Shown here: in pieces, positions 32,996-43,478 of the stretch
How positions within the stretch are numbered: position 1 is the stretch's first letter
How the letters are laid out: the number at the start of each line of letters is the position of its first letter
NCBI GenBank assembly: GCA_945885345.1
Contig: CAMCYP010000018.1
Location: 1-64,000 of the forward strand
Length of the DNA: 64,000 bases
Source of the DNA: Bordetella parapertussis
Lineage (GTDB): Bacteria > Pseudomonadota > Gammaproteobacteria > Burkholderiales > SG8-41
Reading direction: 5' to 3'
The notes under the pieces: model-generated
The model's input: only the letters and a program-made list of their open reading frames with translations
Databases searched by the model: none
Told to the model about the DNA's origin: nothing
Made by a program: the position numbers and the translations under genes

Positions 32996-34865
32996 TCTCG
33001 AAAATAAGCTCAAAAAATCGCCGGCTGCTGCACTGCTGGCACGCGGGCGGGAAATCCTGATGTCCCGCAGGGCAAGGACTCCGCTGACGTTGCTGGTCGC
33101 CGCGGCACTGGTCGCGCTGCTCGGGTTCCTCTACCTGAAAAGCCAGGGTGTTGACTATCGGCGACAGAACGAAATACTCAGCTACCTGCGCGAACTGCGG
33201 GAAATCGATGCGCGCTGGGATCTTGAAGTGCTGCGCGCGCGGGTCGAAGGGGCGTCCGGCAAAGCACGTCCGACCGACGACCGCGGCGCGCGTGCTCCCG
33301 AACTGCTGCGGCGCCTGCAGCAGTCGGCGGCCGACGCCGGAAGTCCGGTGCTCAACAGCAGCCTGCCGACGCTGGTGCAGGCATTCAACCAGAAAATCGA
33401 ACTGATGACCCGTTATCGTGCGGCCAGTGGCATGGTCACGCAATCACTGGGTCGCATGGTTGAATTCGACAACGAAATCGCGGGGCTGGTGCGCGGAGTC
33501 TGGGCCAGTTTTCCGCAGCGCGACCGCCTGATCGCCGTTGAAAGCACCTCGGCGCTGCTGTTCGCCCAGGTCATGCGCTACGCCACCGACCCGAGCGATA
33601 CCCAGCGTAAAAACGTCGAACTGTTCGCCGCTGACCTGCGCAAGGCTGGAATCGGCGTGCCGCCCGCACTGCGCGAAGGCCTGGCCCGCATCGATACCAC
33701 GGTGGAGCAGATACTCGGCGCCAAACCGGTGGAAAACGAACTGTTCCAGAAAATCGCCATTGCTTCCGCAGGGCCCCGCATCGACAGCCTGAACGACGCC
33801 TTCAGCCTTGAAACCGCCGATGTGCAGTCCGACAGCGAGCGTTACCGCATTTACCTGATCGCCTATGCCGGCGCACTGCTGATCCTGATCGGCTGGTTGC
33901 TGTCAAAACTCGCCGTCAGTTACCGCCTGCTCAACGAAGCCAACCGCGTACTCGAATCGCGTGTCGAAGAACGCACTCGTGAACTGTCCGACGCACTGCA
34001 TCAGCTGAAAGAATCCGAGTCGCAGTTGATACAGACTGAAAAAATGTCCTCGCTGGGTCAGATGGTTGCCGGCATCGCGCATGAAATCAACACGCCTCTG
34101 GCCTACGTCAAGAACAGCCTGGGCTCGGTCGCCGGCAAACTGCCTGACGTCAAACAGTTGATTGTCGAAACCAACAAGCTGCTGAAGCTGATGGAAGACA
34201 CCAGCCCAGACCCGGCGCGGTTGCAGGCCAAATACACCTCGGTGCGCGGCCTGATACACCATTTCGCAGAGCAACAGGCGCTGGCCGAGCTCGGCCAGCT
34301 CGCAAACGACGGTCTCTACGGCATCGAACAGATTTCAGAAATTGTGCTCAACCTGAAAAATTTCAGCCGGCTCGACCGCAGCAAGGTCTCGAGTTTCAAC
34401 CTGAACGAAGGTCTCGACAGCGCGCTGATCCTTGCCAAGCACGAGCTGAAACACCTGTCGGTCAAAAAACAGTTCGGCGACATTCCGGCCATCACCTGTT
34501 CGCCCTCGCAGCTGAACCAGGTGTTCCTCAACCTGATCAACAATGCTGCGCAAGCCATCGAATCAGGCGCCGGCGAAATCACGCTCAGCACGCGGATGGA
34601 AGGTGCGGACCATGTTGCCGTCGAAATCGCCGACAATGGCAAGGGCATCCCGCCGGAAATCATGTCCAAGATATTCGACCCGTTTTTCACCACCAAGGCT
34701 GTGGGCAAAGGTACCGGTCTCGGCCTGTCGATTTCGTACAAGATTATCGAGCAGCACGGTGGTAGCATCACCGTTGATTCCACCGTGGGCAAAGGCACCC
34801 GTTTCACGATCGTGCTGCCGCTGACACCACCGGCAACAGCGAACCTGGACGAGCAGCAGGCATGA
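32985..34865 (+). CDS. Membrane sensor histidine kinase (large N-terminal sensory region)
   Basis: SLGQMVAGIAHEINTPLAYVKNSL (H-box), NQVFLNLINNAAQAI (N), IADNGKGIPPEIMSKIFDPFFTTKAVGKGTGLGLSISYKI (G1/F/G2); TTG start overlapping livF 3' end. Confidence 0.93.
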   Translation: MENNLENKLKKSPAAALLARGREILMSRRARTPLTLLVAAALVALLGFLYLKSQGVDYRRQNEILSYLRELREIDARWDLEVLRARVEGASGKARPTDDRGARAPELLRRLQQSAADAGSPVLNSSLPTLVQAFNQKIELMTRYRAASGMVTQSLGRMVEFDNEIAGLVRGVWASFPQRDRLIAVESTSALLFAQVMRYATDPSDTQRKNVELFAADLRKAGIGVPPALREGLARIDTTVEQILGAKPVENELFQKIAIASAGPRIDSLNDAFSLETADVQSDSERYRIYLIAYAGALLILIGWLLSKLAVSYRLLNEANRVLESRVEERTRELSDALHQLKESESQLIQTEKMSSLGQMVAGIAHEINTPLAYVKNSLGSVAGKLPDVKQLIVETNKLLKLMEDTSPDPARLQAKYTSVRGLIHHFAEQQALAELGQLANDGLYGIEQISEIVLNLKNFSRLDRSKVSSFNLNEGLDSALILAKHELKHLSVKKQFGDIPAITCSPSQLNQVFLNLINNAAQAIESGAGEITLSTRMEGADHVAVEIADNGKGIPPEIMSKIFDPFFTTKAVGKGTGLGLSISYKIIEQHGGSITVDSTVGKGTRFTIVLPLTPPATANLDEQQA

Positions 34866-36784
34866 CAACCGGTTTTCCCAAAAACATCGGCAAGTACGAG
34901 GTGCAGGGCATCCTTGGCCGCGGCGGCATGGGCGTCGTCTACAAGGCATTCGATCCGGCGATCCACCGCCAGGTGGCCATCAAGACCATCACCAAATCAG
35001 CGATGGACCCTTCGGAACTGCAATATGCCATCGCGCGTTTCCGCCACGAAGCGCAGGCCGTTGGCCGGCTGACCCATCCGCGCATCGCCGCCATTTTCGA
35101 CTATGGCGAAGACCATGACATCGCCTACATCGTGATGGAGTTGGTCAACGGCAAGTCGCTGTACGAACACCTGCAGAACAAGGCCAAATTCGAACTGGCG
35201 GAAATCGGCGAAATCATCCGCCAGCTGCTTGATGGTCTGGGTTACGCCCACGCCCAGGGCGTGGTTCATCGCGACGTCAAACCCTCCAACATCCTGATCA
35301 ACGATGACGGCCGTATCAAGATCAGCGATTTCGGCATCGCCCACCTCGATTCATCCTCGCTGACCCAGATCGGCGAAATCATGGGGTCACCGGGCTACAT
35401 GTCGCCGGAACAATTCACCGGCGATGAACCCGACGCACGCACCGACATTTACGCCGCCGGCGTCATTGCCTACGAACTGCTGGCGAACCGCAAGCCGTTC
35501 ATCGGCAGCAACGTCGAAATCATGCGCCAGGTGATCAGCGACCGCCCCGTCAACCCATCGGATTTCAACCCGCAGATTTCGATACAGCTCGACTGGGCCA
35601 CCCAAAAGGCGCTGGCTAAAAAACGCGAGGACCGCTTCCAGTCGGCACGTGAATTTGCGCTGGCGTTCGTACAAGGTATCGCCGCCAGCCTGCGCACCAG
35701 CAAAGTCTCCGCAGCAGAGGAGGCCGCCGAAGCGCCGACGCAGCGCCTGGATCCGAAACTGGTCTCGGCCGCGCGGATGATCTCCGGCATGCAGGCCGCC
35801 AAAGCGGCGGCCCAGTCCGCGCCGGCAACAGCAGCGTCAGCAGCGACACCGGCGGTCGCATCGACATTCGACACCGGCGGCAAAAAGGCAAAGTTGCTGT
35901 TCGTCGATGATGAAGAACGCATCCTCAATGCGCTGCGTTCAGTGTTCCGTGCCAACTACAACGTATTCACCGCAAGCAGCGGCCCGGAAGCGATGGAATT
36001 CCTGAAACGCTTCCGCCCGCACGTGGTCATCAGCGACCAGCGCATGCCGGAAATGACCGGTGTTGAATTCCTGCGCCAGGTCAAGGATTTCGCGCCACAG
36101 ACGGTGCGCATCCTGCTCACCGGTTATTCGGACCTTGCCTCCATCGTTGGCTCAATCAATGACGGTGAAGTGTTCCGCTTCATCAGCAAACCCTGGGACA
36201 ACGCCGAAATCCAGAAAACCATCGGCGAAGCCGCGGCCATCGCCATCGAACTCGCCGACATGGCGGCAGCGCCGGTCATCGTGCCTGACAAACTCGGCAG
36301 CGGCATCCTGGTGCTGAACCCCGATCAGAGCGTGTTCCGTGCCGTCAGCGAACTGATGGGCAGCGTCTGCCCGGTGCTGCATGCGCCGGACATGGAGCGC
36401 GCGCTGGCAATCCTCACGGAAACAGAAATCGCCGTGATCATCGCCGACATCCGCAGCGGCGACCAGAAATCCGTGGCTACCTTCAAGCTGCTGAAACAGG
36501 ATCACCCGGAAATCCTCGCCATCCTGACTACCGAGGCCTCGGATTCGGAACTGGTAATCGATTTGATCAACCAGGCCCAGGTGTTCCGCTTCCTCAGCAA
36601 GCCGCTGAACCTGAAACTGCTGCAGCAGCATGTGCATGCCGCGCTGGCGCGTTACCAGTCGTTCCGCAAAACGCCCAAACTGCTGAAACAGCACAAAGTG
36701 GCGGCGGCACAATCGTCCGATGCCTCGATGCTCGGCCAGTTGCGCGAACGGCTGCGTTCGGTCAAGTCCTGGCTTGGGGTCTGA
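34862..36784 (+). CDS. Ser/Thr protein kinase fused to two receiver-like domains (STPK-REC-degenerate REC)
   Basis: GKYEVQGILGRGGMGVVYKAFDPAIHRQVAIKTI, VVHRDVKPSNILINDDGRIKISDFGIAHLD, GSPGYMSPEQFTG; KLLFVDDEERILNALRS...VVISDQRMPEMTG...RFISKPW; second AVIIADIRSGD...FRFLSKPL. Confidence 0.93.
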   Translation: MTTGFPKNIGKYEVQGILGRGGMGVVYKAFDPAIHRQVAIKTITKSAMDPSELQYAIARFRHEAQAVGRLTHPRIAAIFDYGEDHDIAYIVMELVNGKSLYEHLQNKAKFELAEIGEIIRQLLDGLGYAHAQGVVHRDVKPSNILINDDGRIKISDFGIAHLDSSSLTQIGEIMGSPGYMSPEQFTGDEPDARTDIYAAGVIAYELLANRKPFIGSNVEIMRQVISDRPVNPSDFNPQISIQLDWATQKALAKKREDRFQSAREFALAFVQGIAASLRTSKVSAAEEAAEAPTQRLDPKLVSAARMISGMQAAKAAAQSAPATAASAATPAVASTFDTGGKKAKLLFVDDEERILNALRSVFRANYNVFTASSGPEAMEFLKRFRPHVVISDQRMPEMTGVEFLRQVKDFAPQTVRILLTGYSDLASIVGSINDGEVFRFISKPWDNAEIQKTIGEAAAIAIELADMAAAPVIVPDKLGSGILVLNPDQSVFRAVSELMGSVCPVLHAPDMERALAILTETEIAVIIADIRSGDQKSVATFKLLKQDHPEILAILTTEASDSELVIDLINQAQVFRFLSKPLNLKLLQQHVHAALARYQSFRKTPKLLKQHKVAAAQSSDASMLGQLRERLRSVKSWLGV

Positions 36785-36811
36785 CACCGCAGCCAGGGTA
36801 AGGGCTACGCC

Positions 36812-37711
36812 CTAAATCCAGTCTTTGGGCACCAGGAAATCGGTGTAAAGCCGCGCTTCGGGCGTGCCTGGTTGCGGTTGCCAGTCATAGCGCCAATGTA
36901 CTACCGGCGGCAGCGACATCAGGATGGATTCGGTGCGCCCGCCGGACTGCAATCCGAACAGGGTGCCACGGTCATGCACCAGGTTGAATTCAACATACCG
37001 GCCGCGCCGATAAGCCTGGAAATCGCGTTCGCATTCGCCGTACGGCAGATCACGCCGGCGTTCAACGATGGGCACATAAGCCGGCAGGAAATGGTCACCG
37101 ACGCTGCGCGTCAGCGCAAATGAAGTTTCAAAATCCGGTTCAGCCAGATCATCGAAGAAGATGCCGCCGACACCGCGCGGTTCGTTGCGGTGCTTCAGGA
37201 AAAAATAACGGTCGCACCATTGCTTGAAACGCGGATGGTGATCTGCGCCGAACGGCGCCAGCGCATCACGGCAGGTACGGTGGAAATGTGCCGCGTCTTC
37301 CTCGAAACCGTAATACGGTGTCAGGTCCATGCCGCCACCGAACCACCATACCGGCGCTGCCCCTGTTTTTTCGGCGACGAAACAACGCACGTTGAGGTGC
37401 ACCGTCGGCACATGGGGATTGCGTGGATGCAGCACCAGCGACACGCCCATGGCCTGGAAAGTACGTCCGGCGAGTTCCGGCCGTGCCGCTGAAGCCGACG
37501 GCGGCAGATTGTCGCCGAACACGTGGGAAAACCCGATGCCACCACGTTCGAACAGCGCGCCGCCTTCGATCAGCCGGGTGATGCCGCCGCCACCCTGCGG
37601 CCGCTGCCACTCGTCGCGCAGGAAGCTGCCGCCGTCGAGGGCAGCCAACTGATCGACGATGGTCTGCTGCAGACCGGTCAGGTAATTTTTGACTGCGGCG
37701 ATATCCATCAC
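36812..37711 (-). CDS. hemF: Oxygen-dependent coproporphyrinogen-III oxidase
   Basis: [81 protein letters not shown]. Confidence 0.97.
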   Translation of the reverse strand: MMDIAAVKNYLTGLQQTIVDQLAALDGGSFLRDEWQRPQGGGGITRLIEGGALFERGGIGFSHVFGDNLPPSASAARPELAGRTFQAMGVSLVLHPRNPHVPTVHLNVRCFVAEKTGAAPVWWFGGGMDLTPYYGFEEDAAHFHRTCRDALAPFGADHHPRFKQWCDRYFFLKHRNEPRGVGGIFFDDLAEPDFETSFALTRSVGDHFLPAYVPIVERRRDLPYGECERDFQAYRRGRYVEFNLVHDRGTLFGLQSGGRTESILMSLPPVVHWRYDWQPQPGTPEARLYTDFLVPKDWI

Positions 37712-37747
37712 TGTGCCCGGTGGGGGTGTGCTGGCCGCGCGGCTCTG

Positions 37748-39025
37748 TTACTTGCGTCCCGCGGCAACCGCACGATGGCCGATGTCGCGCCGGCATTGCA
37801 TGCCGTCGAAACGGATCAGGTCGACGATTTCATAGGCGCGGCGCTGCGCGGTGCGGGTGTTGTGGCCCAGTGCGGTGACGCACAGCACGCGGCCACCGCT
37901 GGTGACGACGTCCGTGCCCGCCAGAGTGGTGCCGGCGTGGAACACATGGTAATCCTCGCCCGCCGGCGGCAGGCCTCCGATCACGTCGCCCTTGCGCGGA
38001 TCCTCGGGGTAATTCGCAGCGGCCAGCACCACGCCCAGCGCCACCCGCGGATCCCATTCCGCCTGCACCGTATCGAGTTTGGCGTCAATCGCGGCTTCGA
38101 GCAGCGGCACCAGATCGCTTTTGAGCCGCATCATGATCGGCTGCGTTTCCGGGTCGCCCATACGGCAGTTGAATTCCAGCACCTTCAGCGTGCCAGCGGC
38201 GCCGATCATCAGCCCGGCATATAAAAATCCGGTGTACGGAATGCCGTCGGCGATCATGCCGTTCAAGGTCGGCTGGATCACTTCGCGCATCACCCGCGCA
38301 TGAATTTCCGGTGTCACCACCGGCGCAGGCGAATAGGCACCCATGCCGCCGGTGTTGGGACCGCGATCTCCGTCCTGCAAGCGTTTATGGTCCTGACTGC
38401 TGGCCAGAGCCAGCGCATTGCGGCCGTCAGCGAGCACGATGAAACTCGCTTCTTCACCGTCGAGAAATTCTTCGATCACCACCCGCGCACCGGCAGAACC
38501 CATCTTGTTGCCGACCAGCATCATGTCGATGGCGGCGTGCGCTTCATCCAGTTGCATCGCCACCACCACGCCCTTGCCCGCAGCCAGACCATCGGCCTTG
38601 ATCACGATCGGCGCACCTTCGCGGTCAATATACGCATGTGCCGCGGCAGCATCGCTAAAGGTCGCGTGCTTCGCCGTCGGGATGCGATGACGCACCATGA
38701 AGTTTTTCGCAAAGTCCTTGGAGCTTTCGAGCTGTGCGGCTTTCTGCGTCGGCCCGAAAATGCGGTGCCCTGCGCTGCGCACGGCATCAACCAAGCCCGC
38801 AGCGAGCGGGGCTTCGGGGCCAACCACGGTTAGCGCGACATCATTTTTATCAATAAAATCAATTACTTGCTGATTGTCTGTCGGCGCAACATTCTGCAGA
38901 CCTTCTTCACGTGCCGTGCCGGCATTGCCCGGGGCAACAAATACTTTCTGTACCAATGGCGACTGAGTCAGTTTCCACGCCAGCGCATGTTCGCGACCAC
39001 CGCCGCCGATGACGAGGATTTTCAT
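37748..39025 (-). CDS. purD: Phosphoribosylamine-glycine ligase
   Basis: MKILVIGGGGREHALAWKLTQSPLVQKVFVAPGNAGTA; DHKRLQDGDRGPNTGGMGAYSPAPV. Confidence 0.97.
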   Translation of the reverse strand: MKILVIGGGGREHALAWKLTQSPLVQKVFVAPGNAGTAREEGLQNVAPTDNQQVIDFIDKNDVALTVVGPEAPLAAGLVDAVRSAGHRIFGPTQKAAQLESSKDFAKNFMVRHRIPTAKHATFSDAAAAHAYIDREGAPIVIKADGLAAGKGVVVAMQLDEAHAAIDMMLVGNKMGSAGARVVIEEFLDGEEASFIVLADGRNALALASSQDHKRLQDGDRGPNTGGMGAYSPAPVVTPEIHARVMREVIQPTLNGMIADGIPYTGFLYAGLMIGAAGTLKVLEFNCRMGDPETQPIMMRLKSDLVPLLEAAIDAKLDTVQAEWDPRVALGVVLAAANYPEDPRKGDVIGGLPPAGEDYHVFHAGTTLAGTDVVTSGGRVLCVTALGHNTRTAQRRAYEIVDLIRFDGMQCRRDIGHRAVAAGRK

Positions 39026-39033
39026 ATTGTTAT

Positions 39034-40596
39034 TTAATGGCGGAAGTGGCGGAAACCGGTGAACACCATCGCAATGCCGTGTTCGTCGGCCGCAGCAATG
39101 ACTTCTTCATCGCGCAGGCTGCCGCCGGGCTGGATAATCGCCGTCGCGCCGGCCGCGGCCACCACATCGACGCCATCGCGGAACGGAAAAAAGGCATCCG
39201 AGGCCACCACCGATCCGGCGAGTTTCAATCCCGCGTTTTCCGCTTTGATCGACGCGATACGCGCGGAATCGACGCGGCTCATCTGTCCGGCGCCGACGCC
39301 CAGCGTTTTTCCCTCGCCGCAAAACACGATCGCATTCGATTTCACGAATTTCGCCACCCGCCACGCGAACAGCAAATCCGATAACTGCGCATCCGTCGGT
39401 TTTTTCTTTGTAACGACCTTCAATTGCGCCGCAGCGACATTCATGCCGTCCGGTGTCTGCACCAGTACGCCGCCGCCTACACGCTTGATATCAAAGCGGT
39501 TGGCGCCCGCAGCCAGCGGTACTTCGAGCACGCGGATGTTGGCCTTGCCGGCAAACACGACCAACGCATCGGGCAGCACCTGTGGCGCGATGATCACTTC
39601 GACGAACTGTTTTGAAATTGCCTGCGCCGCAGCAGCATCCAGCGCGCGATTGACAGCGATGATGCCGCCGAAGGCGGAAGTCGGGTCGGTCGCCAAGGCC
39701 TGGTCATAAGCGGCAGCGACATCCTTGCCGATCGCCACACCACAGGGGTTGGCATGTTTGACGATCACACAGGCCGGCACGTCAAAAGTCTTGACGCATT
39801 CCCAGGCTGCATCGGCATCGGCAATATTGTTGTAAGACAGTTCCTTGCCTTGCAACTGGCGGTATGCAGCGAGGCTACCGGGGGCCGGGGCGAGGTCACG
39901 GTAAAAAGCAGCATGCTGGTGCGGGTTTTCACCGTAACGCAGGGTCTGCACACGGTCGAACTGCAGATTGAGCCGAGCCGGGAATGCCGCAGCCTTGCCG
40001 CCGGGCTGCAGCGCCGTCAGGTAATTGCTGATCGCGCTGTCGTAGGCAGCGGTATGCGAAAACGCTTTGCATGCCAGCTGGAACCGCGTCTCCGCGCCCA
40101 GTGCGCCGCCGGCCGACTGCATTTCCTTCAGCAGTACTGCGTAATCGGCGGGGTCGGTGACCACCGCGACATGTTCATAATTCTTCGCCGCACTGCGTAC
40201 CATCGCCGGGCCGCCGATGTCGATGTTCTCGATGGCTTCCGCCAGCGGGCAATCCGGTTTGGCGATGGTCTGCGTAAACGGATACAGGTTCACCACCACC
40301 AGATCGATGCCGGGTATGCCGGCCTGTTTCATGGCATCGACATGCGCTGGTACATCGCGCCGGCCCAGCAGTCCGCCGTGGATTTTCGGATGTAGCGTTT
40401 TGACGCGGCCATCGAGCATTTCCGGGAAGCCGGTGTAATCGGCGACCTCGGTGACCTGGAGTCCGGCATCGCGCAGCATTTTGGCGGTGCCGCCAGTGGA
40501 CAGCAGGGTCACGCCGAAGCCGGCAAGTCCGCGTGCAAAGTCGAGGATGCCGGCCTTGTCGGAAACGCTGATCAGTGCTTGTTTGATGATGGCCAT
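39034..40596 (-). CDS. purH: Bifunctional AICAR formyltransferase/IMP cyclohydrolase
   Basis: [78 protein letters not shown]. Confidence 0.97.
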   Translation of the reverse strand: MAIIKQALISVSDKAGILDFARGLAGFGVTLLSTGGTAKMLRDAGLQVTEVADYTGFPEMLDGRVKTLHPKIHGGLLGRRDVPAHVDAMKQAGIPGIDLVVVNLYPFTQTIAKPDCPLAEAIENIDIGGPAMVRSAAKNYEHVAVVTDPADYAVLLKEMQSAGGALGAETRFQLACKAFSHTAAYDSAISNYLTALQPGGKAAAFPARLNLQFDRVQTLRYGENPHQHAAFYRDLAPAPGSLAAYRQLQGKELSYNNIADADAAWECVKTFDVPACVIVKHANPCGVAIGKDVAAAYDQALATDPTSAFGGIIAVNRALDAAAAQAISKQFVEVIIAPQVLPDALVVFAGKANIRVLEVPLAAGANRFDIKRVGGGVLVQTPDGMNVAAAQLKVVTKKKPTDAQLSDLLFAWRVAKFVKSNAIVFCGEGKTLGVGAGQMSRVDSARIASIKAENAGLKLAGSVVASDAFFPFRDGVDVVAAAGATAIIQPGGSLRDEEVIAAADEHGIAMVFTGFRHFRH

Positions 40597-40670
40597 GGCT
40601 GCGGAGCGAAAGTGCGGGGCGAGAGTGTGGGGCGAAGGCACGCGGAGCGGCCCATGACTGTCGGGACTCG

Positions 40671-40910
40671 TCAGAACTTGATGTTGTAAGTCTTTATTTT
40701 TTTGCGCAGTGTGTTGCGGTTGATGCCCAGCATCGCCGCGGCATGCGACTGGTTGCCGCGCACCTTGTGCAACACCGATTCCAGCAGCGGCTTTTCCACG
40801 CTGCCAATGACCATATCGTATACGCCGCAGGCTTTTTCCCCGTCAAGATCACGGAAATAGCCGTCGATCGCCCGGCGCACCACGCGGGCCATTTCGGTTT
40901 CATTCATCAT
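40671..40910 (-). CDS. fis: Fis family DNA-binding protein
   Basis: [40 protein letters not shown]. Confidence 0.95.
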   Translation of the reverse strand: MMNETEMARVVRRAIDGYFRDLDGEKACGVYDMVIGSVEKPLLESVLHKVRGNQSHAAAMLGINRNTLRKKIKTYNIKF

Positions 40911-40938
40911 GCTGCCATTTCCTCCGAATGCTTATTTA

Positions 40939-42075
40939 TCATGCTGCCAGTTCAGCAAACTCTTCCACACGCCCGGTTTTATTCATCATGCCGGGTTCTT
41001 CCACATAAATCAGGCGTTCGCCCAGTCCCGAAAGTTCGGCAAAGTAATCGTCCACGGCCTTGACCTGTTCTGCACAGGTCTGCAACTGGTTCATGCCATG
41101 GCGGAACGCCGCCGAACCGGCAAGCCCTTTGGTGTACCAGGAGATATGTTTGCGCGCGACGCGCACGCCGGTGAGTTCGCCGTAAAAACCGTAAAGATCG
41201 TGCAAATGCGCCACCAGCACGCGGTGGATTTCCCCGACGGCGGGCGGCGGCAAATGGCGGCCGGTCTCGAGGAAATGGCTGATTTCACGGAACATCCACG
41301 GCCGGCCCTGCGCCGCGCGGCCGATCATTACCGCATCGGCCCTGGTGTATTCCAGTACATGTTTGACGCGTTCCGGCGTGGTGATGTCGCCGTTGGCAAT
41401 CACCGGAATGCGGATCTCCGCCTTGACCGCGGCAATGGTGTCGTACTCGGCTTCGCCGGTATAACCGCAGGCGCGGGTGCGGCCGTGAATCGCCAATGCC
41501 TGGATGCCCGAGCTCTCGGCGATGCGCGCCACCATCAATGCATTGCGGTGATCGCGGTCCCAGCCGGTGCGGATTTTCAGTGTCACCGGCACATCGACTG
41601 CGCCGACTACGGCCTTGAGGATGCGTGCGACCAGCGGCTCGTCCTTCAGCAATGCCGAACCCGCCATCACATTGCAGATTTTTTTCGCCGGACAGCCCAT
41701 GTTGATATCGATGATCTGCGCGCCCTGGTCGACGTTGTAACGCGCTGCGTCGGCGAGCATCTGCGGATCGGCACCCGCAATCTGCACCGAAATCGGATCG
41801 ACTTCGCCATCATGATTGGCGCGACGTTTGGTTTTTTCCGAACCCCACAGCAGTGAATTGCTCGCCACCATCTCCGACACCGCCATGCCGGCGCCCATCG
41901 TCTTGCACAACTGACGGAAGGGGCGATCAGTCACGCCCGCCATCGGTGCCACGATGAGGTTGTTTTTCAGTTGATGAGGGCCGATGCGCAACGGACTTGT
42001 TCTTATGTGGGTAACGAGGGAAAGGGCGCCATTGTAATCACACTCGCGCGGTGTGCAAAGAGAAATGTGCCTCAT
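40939..42075 (-). CDS. dusB: tRNA-dihydrouridine synthase B (true start possibly TTG near 41991)
   Basis: LRIGPHQLKNNLIVAPMAGVTDRPFRQLCKTMGAGMAVSEM; DINMGCPAKKICNVMAGSALL; IHGRTRACGYTGEAEYD; adjacent to fis as in many proteobacteria. Confidence 0.94.
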   Translation of the reverse strand: MRHISLCTPRECDYNGALSLVTHIRTSPLRIGPHQLKNNLIVAPMAGVTDRPFRQLCKTMGAGMAVSEMVASNSLLWGSEKTKRRANHDGEVDPISVQIAGADPQMLADAARYNVDQGAQIIDINMGCPAKKICNVMAGSALLKDEPLVARILKAVVGAVDVPVTLKIRTGWDRDHRNALMVARIAESSGIQALAIHGRTRACGYTGEAEYDTIAAVKAEIRIPVIANGDITTPERVKHVLEYTRADAVMIGRAAQGRPWMFREISHFLETGRHLPPPAVGEIHRVLVAHLHDLYGFYGELTGVRVARKHISWYTKGLAGSAAFRHGMNQLQTCAEQVKAVDDYFAELSGLGERLIYVEEPGMMNKTGRVEEFAELAA

Positions 42076-42278
42076 TTTTAAGCACCTGACTTTTACGCCA
42101 CATTTTTTACACTACATTTTTGCACAGCCGTTTGCATGATGTGTGTGCGCGGCACCGGGTCGACCGACCACGGACTTCGTCAAAAGCACTTAGTATCAAT
42201 GCGTTTACCGGAGATTGCTCCAATACCACCTGCAGATTCCGCGCCAAGCCGTGACCACACAATGCTTCACCGGCACAA

Positions 42279-43478
42279 TCAGCCGCGCGCGCCGAAGGTC
42301 ATGCGTCGTATCAGGAATTTTTTCAGCGGCGGTATGCTGCCAAGCAAAGCAAGTCCCGTACCTCGGACCAGACGCAGCGGCAGCAGATCGTTGGAGAACA
42401 ATTCCACCAGCGCATGGGTAAAACCAAGTCCGGCGCTGCGATCGACACGACGGCGCACCTGATAGACATCCAGCCAGGCGCGCGAGCCCAGTTCCCCTAT
42501 GGGCCGGCTGTTGATTTGCTCAGCGAGTTCCCATGCGTCGCGCAAACCGAGATTGAATCCCTGCCCGGCCACCGGATGCAGTGTCTGCGCGGCATTGCCG
42601 ATCAACACGATGTGGTCAGTCGCCTGCTGCGCGCGGCGACGCTGCAAGGGATACGCAGCGCGCCCGTTCACTGCGCTGAAATCACCAACGCGCCCGCCGA
42701 ACGCAGTACGCAGTTCCCCCAGAAAAATGTCCGGCGCCATTGCGCACAACTGTCGGGCATGGTCCGGCGTTGTGGTCCACACCAGTGCCCAGCCATTGCC
42801 CTCATCTTTACTGTCAGGCAACAAGGCCAGCGGCCCGTGCGCGGTGAATCGCTCATACGCGGTGTTGTTATGCGGGCACTCACTCACCACACGTGCCGTG
42901 ACCGCGCATTGCTGATAATCGATGGCCTCGGTGGCGGATTCACCGGCTGCACCACCATCGGCCAAGGCCACCAACGCTGCGGTCAGTTCGTGCCGTTCTC
43001 CGGCAGATTCATAGGCAACGCGCGCCGGATCATCGCCATGCGTAGCCGTCACCCGGGCTCCAGTCAGGCATTGCGCCGATGTCGCTGCTGCGGCCTGCGC
43101 CAAGGCCTGCGCGACACGGCCATAGTCGACGACATAACCCAGTTCCGGGAATCCGGCTTCCACCGCCGTCAGGCTGACACGGCCAAAACCACCGCGTTGC
43201 GAGACATGGATATTGCGGATCGGTGTTGCCAAGGCTGCCAAGGCCGGCCACACGCCCAGACGCTCGAGGATCAAGCGGCTGCCGTAGGACAGGGCCAGCG
43301 GGCGCGCATCACCGCCGCCCGCGGCGCGCGCTTCGAGCAACACGATGCGCAGTCCGCTGTCGCGCAAGGCCAGCGCCAGCGCGCTGCCCACCGGACCGCC
43401 ACCGACGATGACAATATCGGCCGCCGCAGTGTCGGCGATCGCAGTACCGGCGACCGCAGTGTCAGCAACTTCAGGCAT
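42279..43478 (-). CDS. FAD-dependent UbiH/UbiF/COQ6 family monooxygenase
   Basis: IVIVGGGPVGSALALALRDSGLRIVLLEA; DHIVLIGNAAQTLHPVAGQGFNLGLRDAWELAE. Confidence 0.94.
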   Translation of the reverse strand: MPEVADTAVAGTAIADTAAADIVIVGGGPVGSALALALRDSGLRIVLLEARAAGGGDARPLALSYGSRLILERLGVWPALAALATPIRNIHVSQRGGFGRVSLTAVEAGFPELGYVVDYGRVAQALAQAAAATSAQCLTGARVTATHGDDPARVAYESAGERHELTAALVALADGGAAGESATEAIDYQQCAVTARVVSECPHNNTAYERFTAHGPLALLPDSKDEGNGWALVWTTTPDHARQLCAMAPDIFLGELRTAFGGRVGDFSAVNGRAAYPLQRRRAQQATDHIVLIGNAAQTLHPVAGQGFNLGLRDAWELAEQINSRPIGELGSRAWLDVYQVRRRVDRSAGLGFTHALVELFSNDLLPLRLVRGTGLALLGSIPPLKKFLIRRMTFGARG

